64,000 bases of DNA, from contig CAWHFY010000023.1 in NCBI GenBank assembly GCA_963828755.1, positions 1 through 64,000 on the forward strand, given 5' to 3'. The DNA is from WHSW01 sp963828755 (lineage in GTDB: Bacteria > Actinomycetota > Thermoleophilia > Solirubrobacterales > 70-9). Under the pieces are notes generated by a model. That model did no database searches and was not told the origin of the DNA. It saw only the letters and a list, made by a program, of their open reading frames with translations. Positions 43,235 to 53,343 of this stretch are shown in pieces. Position 1 is the first letter of the stretch, and every line of letters begins with the position of its first letter. The position numbers and the translations under genes are program-made.

Positions 43235-43813
43235 ATGGAAAACCAACCCGAGAGGGTTGTCCTCGATCGGGACGATCTGCGCCGCACGCTCGTGCGGATC
43301 GCGCACGAGATCGTCGAGAAGAACCCCGAGTCGGAGTCGATCGCGCTGGTCGGCATCCACACCCGCGGGGCGGTGCTGGCCCGCCGGCTGCACGCGCTCG
43401 TCGGCGAGCTCGGCGGGGCCGAGGTGCCACTCGGCGACCTGGACATCTCCTTCTACCGCGACGACATCGGCGACCGCGAGCCGGGCGCCCAGCCTGTGGT
43501 TCACAGCTCGCACCTCGACTTCGACCTCGACGGCCGCACGGTGGTGCTGGTCGACGACGTCATGTTCACCGGCCGCACCGCGCGCTCGGCCATCGACGCG
43601 CTGTTCGATTACGGCCGCCCTGAGCGCGTCCAGCTTGCGGTGCTCGCTGACCGCGGCCATCGCGAGCTGCCGATCCGCCCGGATTACGTCGGCAAGAACC
43701 TGCCGACGGCCCGCGACGAGCGCGTCTACGTCCGCCTCGAGGAGGTCGACCGCGTCGACGAGGTGACGATCGAGCGGGTCGGCGATCCGGCCCCGAGCGG
43801 GGTGACTCGATGA
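43235..43813 (+). CDS. pyrR: Pyrimidine operon attenuation regulator PyrR
   Basis: A 192-aa RNA-binding regulator with a PRT fold and often weak uracil phosphoribosyltransferase activity. DRDDLRRTLVRIAHEIVEKN, VGIHTRGAVLARRL, DISFYRDDI and the PRPP loop VLVDDVMFTGRTARSAIDAL are all present. It binds the hairpin in its own leader when UMP is high. The ATGA overlap with pyrB couples the two. Confidence 0.95.
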   Translation: MENQPERVVLDRDDLRRTLVRIAHEIVEKNPESESIALVGIHTRGAVLARRLHALVGELGGAEVPLGDLDISFYRDDIGDREPGAQPVVHSSHLDFDLDGRTVVLVDDVMFTGRTARSAIDALFDYGRPERVQLAVLADRGHRELPIRPDYVGKNLPTARDERVYVRLEEVDRVDEVTIERVGDPAPSGVTR

Positions 43814-44793
43814 GGCACCTGCTCTCGATCGAGGACCTCGAGCGCGCCGACGTCAACCGGATCATGGAGCGGGCGGCGAGCTTCGCCGAAGTGGGCCGGC
43901 GCGACATCAAGAAGGTCCCGACCCTCCGCGGTCGCACCGTGGTCAGCCTCTTCTATGAGTCCTCGACCCGGACCAGCTCGTCGTTCGAGCTCGCCGCGAA
44001 GCGCCTCTCGGCCGACCTCGTCTCGGTCAAGTCGAGCGGCTCGTCGGTCGACAAGGGCGAGTCGCTCAAGGACACGATCGCAACGCTCTCGGCCTACGGC
44101 CCGGAGGCGATCATCATTCGCCACCCGCACGCCGGCGCCGCGAAGCTGGTCAGCGGCTGGACCGACGCCGCGGTCGTCAACGCCGGCGACGGCAAGCACG
44201 AGCACCCGAGCCAGGCGCTGCTCGACACCTACACGCTCCTCGACCGCTTCGGCCAGCTCGAGGGGCGCCCGCGCACCGACCTCGAGGACAAGCGGATCTG
44301 GATCGTCGGCGACGTCCTGCACAGCCGCGTCGCTCGCTCGTGCGCGCTCTGCTTCAAGACAATGGGCGCCGCGGTCACCGTTTGCGGTCCGCCTACCCTG
44401 ATCCCGCGCGGGATCGCGGCGGCGCTCGGGGTCGACGTCGCGTACTCGCTGGACGACCTCGGCGAGGCCGACGTCGTCTACGCGCTGCGGATGCAGCGCG
44501 AGCGGATGACCGACACCTTCGTGCCCTCGATCCGGGAGTACGTGGTCAACTACCAGATCGACTCGCGCCGGCTCGGGCCACGACAGCTGCTGATGCACCC
44601 CGGACCGGTCAACCGCGGAGTAGAGCTCTCGCCCGAGGTCATCGACGGCTCCGCCTCGCTGATCACCGCTCAGGTCGAGAGCGGCCTCGTCGTCCGGATG
44701 GCGATCCTCTACGAGCTCCTTGCCGGCGGCGAGCCGCGCAGTGCAGTCGATGCCGAGTTGCCCGCCCCGACCCCGATCGGCGAGCCCGCGTGA
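43810..44793 (+). CDS. pyrB: Aspartate carbamoyltransferase catalytic subunit
   Basis: Joins carbamoyl phosphate and aspartate, first committed step of pyrimidine synthesis. 327 aa. Carbamoyl phosphate site YESSTRTSSSFE, SSVDKGESLKDT, RHPHAGAAK, DGKHEHPSQALLDTYTL and MHPGPVNRGVEL are intact. No regulatory subunit gene (pyrI) is present, as is usual outside enterics. Control is by PyrR. Confidence 0.96.
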   Translation: MRHLLSIEDLERADVNRIMERAASFAEVGRRDIKKVPTLRGRTVVSLFYESSTRTSSSFELAAKRLSADLVSVKSSGSSVDKGESLKDTIATLSAYGPEAIIIRHPHAGAAKLVSGWTDAAVVNAGDGKHEHPSQALLDTYTLLDRFGQLEGRPRTDLEDKRIWIVGDVLHSRVARSCALCFKTMGAAVTVCGPPTLIPRGIAAALGVDVAYSLDDLGEADVVYALRMQRERMTDTFVPSIREYVVNYQIDSRRLGPRQLLMHPGPVNRGVELSPEVIDGSASLITAQVESGLVVRMAILYELLAGGEPRSAVDAELPAPTPIGEPA

Positions 44794-46145
44794 GCCGGCG
44801 GATCGCCGAGCTCGACTGGCGAGGGACCGACGCCGAGCCCGCCGGCGCGGTGGTGATCCGTGGCGCCCGAGTGGTCGACCCGCGACAGGAGCTCGACCAA
44901 ACCCGCGACGTCGTGATCCGCGACGGTGAGATCGGCGAGCTGGCCGAGCCCGGCAGCGGAGAGGCCGAGGGCGCCGAGGTGATCGAGGCCGACGGGATGG
45001 CGCTGTTTCCAGCCTTCTTCGACCCGCACGTGCACCTGCGCACTCCCGGGCGCGAGGACAAGGAGGACGTCGAGACCGGGTCGCGGGCCGCGGCCGCCGG
45101 CGGCTACTGCGGGATCCTGGCGATGGCGAACACCGACCCGCCGGTCGACACCGCCGCCGACGTCGCCGCCCTGCGCGAACAGGCTCGCGAGCAGGCCGCC
45201 GTTCCGACCGGGTTCTTCGCGACCGTGACCAAGGCCATGGAGGGCGGCGAGCTGACCGAGATGACCGACCTCGCCGGCGCGGGGGCGGTCGGCTTCTCCG
45301 ACGATGGCCTGCCGATCCGCAGCGCGCGGGTCATGCGGCGAGCGCTTCAGTACCAGCGGCTCGTCGGGCTCCCGATCGCCCTGCACGAGGAGGATCCGGA
45401 GCTTTCGGCCGGGGGCTCGATGCACGAGGGCGAGGTCTCGGCGGCGCTCGGGGTTGCGGGGGTGCCGTCGGTCTCGGAGTCGACGATGATCTCGCGCGAC
45501 GCCGCCCTGGCGAGGTTCGAGGAGGCGCGCATCCACGTCCAGCACCTCTCGGCGTTCGAGTCGGTCTCGGTGGTCGAGCACGCGAAGGCCTACGGGATCG
45601 AGATCACCTGCGAAGCGACCCCGCATCACTTGACGCTGACGGACGAAGCGGTCCGCAGCCTCGACTCGCGCTTCAAGATGAACCCGCCGCTGCGCACCGA
45701 GGCCGATCGGCAGGCGCTGATCGGGGCGGTGCGCTCGGGGACGATCGACTGCATCGCGACCGACCACGCGCCGCATACCTCCAACGAGAAGGAGGTCCCG
45801 TTCGAGCAGGCGGCGATGGGCGTCACCGGGCTCGAGACCGCCTTCTCCGTCCTCTACACCGACCTCGTGCTGCCCGGCGTGCTCGAGCTCGGGATCCTGC
45901 TCGAGCGGCTCAACGGCGGCGCGGAGCCGCTCGGCTTCGAGGCTCCGAGGATCGCCCCGGGCGCGCCGGCGAACCTGACCCTCTGCGACCTCGACGCCGA
46001 GTGGGAGGCGGGCGCGGACGGCTGGGAGAGCCGCTCGGAGAACTCCTGCTTCACCGGACGGCGGCTGCGCGGCAAGGTGCTGATGACCGTGGTCGCCGGC
46101 CGCGTCGCCTATCGGCAGCGCAGCTTCGCGATGGGGGTAGCGTGA
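44790..46145 (+). CDS. pyrC: Dihydroorotase
   Basis: Class I amidohydrolase cyclising carbamoyl aspartate, 451 aa. Metal motif FFDPHVHLRTPGREDKED, ALHEEDPEL, ATPHHLTLTDE and ATDHAPHTSNEKE are intact, as is the C-terminal strand RGKVLMTVVAGRV. GTG 44790 overlaps pyrB. The stop codon lies in the first copy of a 56-bp tandem repeat. Confidence 0.96.
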   Translation: MSRRIAELDWRGTDAEPAGAVVIRGARVVDPRQELDQTRDVVIRDGEIGELAEPGSGEAEGAEVIEADGMALFPAFFDPHVHLRTPGREDKEDVETGSRAAAAGGYCGILAMANTDPPVDTAADVAALREQAREQAAVPTGFFATVTKAMEGGELTEMTDLAGAGAVGFSDDGLPIRSARVMRRALQYQRLVGLPIALHEEDPELSAGGSMHEGEVSAALGVAGVPSVSESTMISRDAALARFEEARIHVQHLSAFESVSVVEHAKAYGIEITCEATPHHLTLTDEAVRSLDSRFKMNPPLRTEADRQALIGAVRSGTIDCIATDHAPHTSNEKEVPFEQAAMGVTGLETAFSVLYTDLVLPGVLELGILLERLNGGAEPLGFEAPRIAPGAPANLTLCDLDAEWEAGADGWESRSENSCFTGRRLRGKVLMTVVAGRVAYRQRSFAMGVA

Positions 46146-46253
46146 GGCGGAGTCCGACAGGACGAAGCCGAGCCCGGCCGCTGTTGAGGCCGCTGCCGTG
46201 AGGCGGAGTCCGACAGGACGAAGCCGAGCCCGGCCGCTGTTGAGGCCGCTGCC
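46142..46253. repeat. Two perfect tandem copies of a 56-bp element
   Basis: Copies at 46142-46197 and 46198-46253 are identical, and each begins GTGA. Each holds two hairpins: GTCC-GACA-GGAC (46152-46163) and CGGCC-GCTGTTGA-GGCCG (46175-46192), repeated 56 bp later. The first GTGA contains the pyrC stop, and the base after copy two is the GTG start of the next gene. The array therefore looks inserted into a former GTGA overlap. A relative occurs at 63264-63353 in reverse orientation. Confidence 0.9.
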
Positions 46254-46787
46254 GTGAAGCTCGATCCCGAGCGTGCGACCCTGGTCGTGATCGACGTCCA
46301 GGAGGCCTTCCGCAAGGCGCTGTCGAGCTTCGACGCGGTCGCCGCCGCCTCGGCGACGCTGGCCCGCGGCGCCGCGGCGATCGGGATCCCGGTCGTGGTC
46401 ACCGAGCAGTACCCGAAGGGGCTGGGGGAGACCGTGCCCGAGGTCGCCGAGCACCTGCCCGAGGCGGCGACCGTGCTCGACAAGGTCCGCTTCTCGGCGG
46501 TCGAGGCCGACGGCTTCGACCTCGGTGAGCGAGATCAGGCGCTCGTCTGCGGGATCGAGGCCCACGTCTGCGTCAACCAGACGGTGCTCGACCTGATCGA
46601 CGAGGACGTCGAGGTCTTCGTCGCCGCGGATGCTGTCGGCTCGCGCACGGACGCCAACCGCGACCTCGGCCTGGCGCGGATGGAGCGCTCGGGCGCCCTG
46701 CTGACCAGCGTCGAGATGAGCCTCTTCGAGCTCCTCGGCGGCAGCGACTCACCGGCCTTCAGAGAGGTACAGGCACTCGTCAAATGA
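46254..46787 (+). CDS. Isochorismatase-family cysteine hydrolase
   Basis: A 177-aa hydrolase of the nicotinamidase/isochorismatase/RutB superfamily. The Asp-Lys-Cys triad is visible: VVIDVQEAF, LDKVRFSAVEAD and GIEAHVCVNQT. It lies inside the pyrimidine operon between pyrC and carA, coupled to carA by ATGA. Superfamily members include ureidoacrylate amidohydrolase, so a carbamoyl- or ureido-compound clean-up role is conceivable but not shown. Start GTG 46254 follows the repeat array. Confidence 0.82.
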   Translation: MKLDPERATLVVIDVQEAFRKALSSFDAVAAASATLARGAAAIGIPVVVTEQYPKGLGETVPEVAEHLPEAATVLDKVRFSAVEADGFDLGERDQALVCGIEAHVCVNQTVLDLIDEDVEVFVAADAVGSRTDANRDLGLARMERSGALLTSVEMSLFELLGGSDSPAFREVQALVK

Positions 46788-47928
46788 CCGAGCGACGAGC
46801 GACGAGAGCCGAGCGGCAGGGTACGTCCTGCTCGAGGACGGCACCCGCCTCGACGGCGACCTCTGCGGCGCAAGCGCCGAGGCGCTCGGTGAGGTCGTCT
46901 TCAACACCTCGATGACCGGCTATCAGGAAGCGATCACCGACCCTAGCTACGCCGGCCAGATCATCACCTACACCTACCCGCTGATCGGGAACTACGGGGT
47001 TGGCGCGCCGGCGATGGAGTCCGACCGCGCTCAGGCGCGCGCGGTGATCATGCGTGAGGCGAAGAACGGCGAGGACGCTGCCGACGCCGAGGGCGGCTGG
47101 ATCGATTGGCTCGACGCATGCGGCGTGACCGCGATCAGCGGCGTCGACACCCGGACGCTGGTTCGCCACATCCGCGACCGCGGCGCGATGCGGGGTGGGA
47201 TCTTCGCGGCCGAGACCGCGGAGGGCGAGGCCCGCGAGCGGATCGCGGCCGAGCCGCCGATGGCGGGCGCCGACTTCGCGCGGGGCGTCAGCCCGGCGGA
47301 GGCGATCGAGCTCGACGGCGCCGGGCCGCACGTGGTCGCCCTCGACACCGGGATCAAGCTCTCGATCATCCGCCAGTTCCGCGACCGCGGTGCGCGGCTC
47401 ACGCTGCTGCCGTGCACGACGCCGGCCGCGGAGGTGCTCGCCCGAGAGCCCGACCTCGTCTTCCTCGCCAACGGGCCCGGTGACCCGGCGGCGCTCGAGT
47501 ACGTCGTCGACTCGGTCCGCGAGCTGGTCGGCAAGCGGCCGGTCGTCGGGATCTGCCTCGGCCACCAGCTGCTCTGCCGCGCGGTCGGGCTCGACACCTT
47601 CAAGCTCCCCTTCGGCCACCGGGGCGCGAACCACCCGGTCAAGGACCTCGAGACGGGCAAGATCGACATCACGTCGCAAAACCACGGCTTCGCGGTCCGC
47701 CCGCCCGACGGCGGCGAGACGATCGACGCCGACGAGCCGGTCCGGTGGCAGACGGACTTCGGCGCCGCCGAGCTCACCCACCTGAACCTCTACGACCGCA
47801 CGGTCGAGGGCCTGGCGTTGCGCGATGTGGCCGCGTGCACGGTCCAGTACCACCCCGAGGCCGGGCCCGGGCCCCACGACGCTCGCTACCTGTTCGACCG
47901 CTTCCTCGCGCTCGCCGAGGCCGCCTGA
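46784..47928 (+). CDS. carA: Carbamoyl-phosphate synthase small subunit (frameshifted at the start)
   Basis: Glutaminase subunit delivering ammonia to CarB. VLLEDGTRLDGDLCGAS, FNTSMTGYQEAITDPSYAGQIITYTYP, ISGVDTRTLVRHIRD, the nucleophile elbow GICLGHQLLCRAVG and QYHPEAGPGPHDA are intact. ATG 46784 overlaps the upstream stop but lies in a frame that joins the CarA frame only if one G is added to the G-run at 46819-46821; no start exists in the CarA frame itself before 46912. The first residues are encoded by a heptamer repeat. Confidence 0.88.
46790..46817 (+). repeat. 28-bp element of four degenerate heptamers (site B)
   Basis: Two exact GAGCGAC units (46790-46803), then GAGAGCC and GAGCGGC. 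It lies immediately after the carA ATG. Confidence 0.75.
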
Positions 47929-49441
47929 TGCCGCGTCGCGACGACATCGAGAAGATCCTCCTGATCGGCTCCGGCCCGATCGTGATCGGCCAGGCCGCCG
48001 AGTTCGACTACTCGGGGGTGCAGGCGTGCAAGGTGCTGATCGAGGACGGCTACGAGGTCGTGCTCGTCAACTCGAACCCGGCGACGATCATGACCGACCC
48101 CGAGTTCGCCCACCGCACCTACGTCGAGCCGCTGCTGCCGGGGAACGTCGCCCGGATCATCGAGCGCGAGCGCCCCGACGCGCTGCTGCCGACGCTCGGC
48201 GGCCAGACGGCGCTCAACCTGGCGAAGTCGCTGCACGACGACGGCACGCTCGAGCGGCTCGGGGTCGAGCTGATCGGCGCCGACTACGACGCGATCCACC
48301 GGGCGGAGGACCGCGAGGCGTTCCGCGAGACGATGGAGTCGGCCGGGCTGCGGGTGCCGTGGTCGCGGATCGTCGAGTCGGTCGCGGAGGTCGAACGCGG
48401 CCTCGACGCCGGCGAGATCAAGCTGCCGGCGATCGTCCGCCCGGCGTTCACGCTCGGCGGCCACGGAGGCGGGGTCGGGCACGACGCGACCGAGCTGCTC
48501 GGGGTCGTCTCCGAGGGCCTCGCGGCGAGCCCGATCAACCAGGTCCTGGTCGAGGAGTCGGTGCTCGGCTGGGGCGAGTTCGAGCTCGAGGTGATGCGCG
48601 ACCGCAACGACAACGTCGTGATCATCTGCTCGATCGAGAACGTCGACCCGATGGGCGTCCACACCGGCGACTCGGTGACGATCGCGCCGGCGCAAACGCT
48701 CACCGACCCGCTCTATCAGGAGCTTCGCGACCAGGCGATTCGGGTGATCCGGGCGGTCGGCGTCGAGACCGGCGGCTCCAACGTCCAGTTCGCGGTCGAT
48801 CCGGCCAGCGGCGAGATCGTCGTGATCGAGATGAACCCGCGCGTCTCGCGATCCTCGGCGCTCGCCTCCAAGGCCACGGGCTTTCCGATCGCGAAGATCG
48901 CCGCGAAGCTCGCGGTCGGCTACGCGCTCGAGGAGATCGACAACGACATCACCGGGATCACGCCGGCCTCGTTCGAGCCGACGATCGACTACGTCGTGAC
49001 CAAGATCCCGCGGTTCGCGTTCGAGAAGTTCCCGGGCGCCGAGGGCGAGCTGACCACGCACATGAAGTCGGTCGGCGAGGTGATGGCGATGGGGCGCACC
49101 TTCCGCGAATCGTTCGCGAAGGCGATGCGCTCCCGAGAGCTCGACTCGCCGCCCGAGCTGCCGAGCCGACGACGACGAGCTGCTCGAGCGCCTCGACGAC
49201 CCCGCGCGCCGACCGCTTCGACCTGATCCTCGAGGCTTTCCGGCGCGGGATCAGCTCGTCGAAGGTCCATGACGCGGACGATGGTCGATCCATGGTTCCT
49301 GCGCGAGCTCGAGGCGCTCGCGGTCGAGGGCGACGGCACGGACGAGCTGAGCCGCACCTTCCGCTCTGTGGACACCTGCGCAGCCGAGTTCGAGGCCCGC
49401 ACGCCGTACTACTACTCCGCACACGAGCGGCACGCCGAGCG

Positions 49442-49445
<4 letters not shown>
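47928..49445 (+). CDS. carB: Carbamoyl-phosphate synthase large subunit, N-terminal half (frame breaks near the end)
   Basis: Carboxyphosphate-forming half. ILLIGSGPIVIGQAAEFDYSG, TLGGQTALNLA, the ATP-grasp EESVLGWGEFELEVMRD, NVDPMGVHTGDSVT and EMNPRVSRSSALASKATG are intact. Three +1 breaks fall within 120 bp (about 49165, 49207 and 49277) around DELLERLDDP, ADRFDLILEAFRRG and TMVDPWFLRELEAL. After these the original frame resumes with DTCAAEFEARTPYYYS and meets TGA at 49443-49445. A GTG overlapping this stop opens the second half. Straight translation stops at 49226. Confidence 0.88.
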
Positions 49446-51081
<1,636 letters not shown>

Positions 51082-51085
<4 letters not shown>

Positions 51086-51940
51086 GCGCTGCCGCTGACG
51101 AGCGGGTGCTTGCGCCGTTCGGGCGGCGCGAGTGCGAAGTCGTCGGCAACGAGTCGACCGGCGGCTATCGGATCATCACGGGGCTCGACCACGAGGGACC
51201 CGAGCCCGAGGCTGGGCAGTTCTACATGCTCGCCGCGGACGGCTGGGGCGGTGCGGATGGGCGGCCGTACCTGCCGCGCGCGTTCTCGGTCGCCGAGGCC
51301 GAGGCGGGTGATGACGGGGTCCGGCTCGACTTCCTGCTCGAGGCGATCGGGCCGGGCACCGCGCGACTCGCGGCCCTGAGCGCCGGCGAGCGGCTGCAGC
51401 TCACCGGCCCGCTCGGCCGTCCGTTCGCGCCGCCGGCGTCGCTCTCGCCGGACGCCGCCGGCGCCGTGCTCGTCGGGGGCGGGATCGGGATCGCCCCGCT
51501 GGCGCTCTGGCGCCGCCGGCTCGCCGAGCGCGGCGTGCCGCAGCGGGTCCTGCTCGGGTTTCGCGACGAAGCCCATTCGGGCGGACTCGAGCTGTTTCGC
51601 TGCTCGGAGGTGAGGACCGCCTCCGAGGACGGCCACCGCGGCCACCATGGCTACGTCACCGACCTGCTCTCGGTCGTGCTCGAGGGCGACGACGCGACCG
51701 GCGCCGTCGTCTACGCGTGCGGCCCGCCGGCGATGCTGGAGGCGGTGCGCACGCTGTGCGCCGAGCGCGAGGTCCCCGCCGAGCTGGCGATGGAGACGCC
51801 GATGGCGTGCGGGTTCGGCTCCTGCTTCGGCTGCGCGGTCCCGGTGCGCGGCGGCGGCTACATCCGACTCTGCGTGGACGGCCCCGTCGTCAACGCGGCG
51901 GAGGTGGAGAGGCGCTCTGGTCGCCGGGAGCGGGCATTGA
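51082..51940 (+). CDS. pyrK: Dihydroorotate dehydrogenase electron-transfer subunit (frameshifted at the end)
   Basis: FAD and 2Fe-2S protein passing electrons from PyrD to NAD+. FYMLAADGWGG, RPYLPRAFSVAEA (FAD site), VLVGGGIGIAPLALW and the cysteine cluster ACGFGSCFGCAVPV...LCVDGPVVNAAEV are visible. After AEVE a one-base shift near 51915 gives ALVAGSGH and a stop at 51938-51940 that overlaps the pyrD TTG. Without the shift the frame reads on into pyrD, mimicking a fusion. Confidence 0.88.
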
Positions 51941-52900
51941 AAAGCGCGTTGCCAACAACGAACGACGAGCGCCGGGCGGCGGACCTGTCCGTCGACCTCT
52001 GCGGCCTCAGCCTGCCTCACCCGATTCTCAACGGCTCCGGCACCTTCGACGCGATCGCCGCTCGGCGCGCTTTCGGCGCCGCGGTCGCCGAGCAGTTTCC
52101 GTTCAGCATGTTCGTCTCGAAGACGATCACGCCGCAGCCGCGGGCCGGCAACCCGCCGCCACGCCTGTACGAGACCCCGGCGGGGATGATCAACTCGATC
52201 GGGCTGCCGAACAAGGGGCTCGACGGCTTCGTCGAGCACGATCTCCCCGAGCTCGCGCGGCTGCCCGTGCCGCTGTGCGTCTCCGTGATGGCGACCGACC
52301 GCGACGGCTTCGCCCGCCTGGTCGAAGCGGTCGGCGGCCGCGAGGAGGTCGCGGCGATCGAGCTCAACGTCTCCTGCCCGAACGTGAAATCGGGCCTGAT
52401 CGTCGGTGAACAGCCGGCTGAGACGGTCGCCCTGTGCGAGCATCTGCGGCCGCTGACGACCGAAGCCGCTGATCGTGAAGCTGACTCCGAACACCGCCGA
52501 TCCGGCGGCCGTCGCGGCGGCGGCCGAGGAGGGCGGGGCGGACGCGGTCTCGCTGATCAACACGCTGAAGGCGAGCGCGCTCGACCCGGCGACGATGCGG
52601 CCCTGGCTCGGCGCCGGCAGCGGCGGCCTGTCCGGGCCCGCGGTGCGGGCGGTGGCGCTCGACCAGGTCCGCCGGGTGGCGGCTGCCGTCTCGATCCCGT
52701 TGATCGGGATGGGCGGGATCGAGAGCGGGGAGGACGCGCTCGACTTCCTCGCCTCCGGGGCCACCGCGATCGCGGTCGGGACCGCCAGCTTCCGGGACCC
52801 CGCGGCGGCCTCGCGAATCCGCGCCGAGCTCGCCGCCGAGCTCGAGGTTCGCGGCCTCCCGACCCTCCCGCGGGCCGAGTTGACGTCGACCTCAACCTGA
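51937..52900 (+). CDS. pyrD: Dihydroorotate dehydrogenase, class 1B (frameshifted)
   Basis: FMN enzyme oxidising dihydroorotate, working with PyrK on NAD+. LSVDLCGLSLPHPILNGSGTFD, SKTITPQPRAGNPPPRLYE, MINSIGLPNKGLDGF and ELNVSCPNVKSG (active-site Cys) are visible. After a +1 break near 52462 the frame continues PLIVKLTPNTADPAAVA, LINTLKA, GAGSGGLSGPAV and GMGGIESGEDALDFLASGATAIAVGTA. The start is TTG 51937 overlapping the pyrK stop, and codons 6-15 are heptamer repeat. Class 1B contrasts with the membrane class 2 enzyme of mycobacteria. Confidence 0.9.
51953..51980 (+). repeat. 28-bp degenerate heptamer element at the pyrD start (site D)
   Basis: CAACAAC, GAACGAC, GAGCGCC and GGGCGGC in 7-base register, just inside the pyrD coding start. 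Confidence 0.55.
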
Positions 52901-52938
52901 GGTCGAAGCGAATTTCACCGAAAAAGGCCGCTTCCCCC

Positions 52939-52966
52939 TTGTTCCTCGCTCCCGCAGGGTTATACT
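52939..52966 (+). promoter_or_regulatory. Promoter for mihf
   Basis: -35 TTGTTC (52939-52944), 16-bp spacer, -10 TATACT (52961-52966). The expected start is only a few bases before ATG 52978, giving a nearly leaderless mRNA. Confidence 0.7.
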
Positions 52967-52977
52967 CGCCGCCGCCG

Positions 52978-53316
52978 ATGGCCCCCGCCTCCGTCGACAC
53001 GACATCCGCCGCCGTCCCCGAGAGGTCTCGAGAGCAGCGGATGAAGGCCCTCAGGCGGGCGAACGAAATTCGCTCGGCGCGCGCCCAGCTGAAGCGCGAC
53101 CTCAAGGGCGGCAAGGTGAAGATCGAGAAGCTCCTGCTCGACCCGCCCGACTACGTGCTCTCCGCGAAGGCCTTCGACATGATCCTCGCGGTCCCCAAGT
53201 ACGGCCGCGTGAAGGCGAACAAGATCCTCACCCAGTGCCGGATCTCGCCCTCGAAGACGATCGGCGGGCTCTCCGCCCGCCAGCGCGGCGAGCTGGTCCA
53301 GTACCTGCGCCGGTAG
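52978..53316 (+). CDS. mihf: Integration host factor, actinobacterial type (mIHF)
   Basis: A 112-aa basic nucleoid protein that bends DNA and is found only in actinobacteria. REQRMKALRRANEIRSARAQLKRDLKGGK, LDPPDYVLSAKAFDMILAVPKYGRVKANKIL and RISPSKTIGGLSARQRGELVQYL form the helical S13-like fold. Its position directly before gmk and rpoZ is the actinobacterial order. It is the strongest lineage marker in the window. Confidence 0.95.
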   Translation: MAPASVDTTSAAVPERSREQRMKALRRANEIRSARAQLKRDLKGGKVKIEKLLLDPPDYVLSAKAFDMILAVPKYGRVKANKILTQCRISPSKTIGGLSARQRGELVQYLRR

Positions 53317-53330
53317 TCCGGCGACGCCCA

Positions 53331-53336
53331 TAGGGT
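53331..53336 (+). promoter_or_regulatory. Putative leaderless -10 box for gmk
   Basis: TAGGGT lies 7 nt before ATG 53344. Confidence 0.4.
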
Positions 53337-53343
53337 TGCCGCG

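Noticed and set aside
46142..46253. Small coding gene within the 56-bp array
   Set aside because: The unit length is not a multiple of 3, there is no ribosome site and no frame of useful length.
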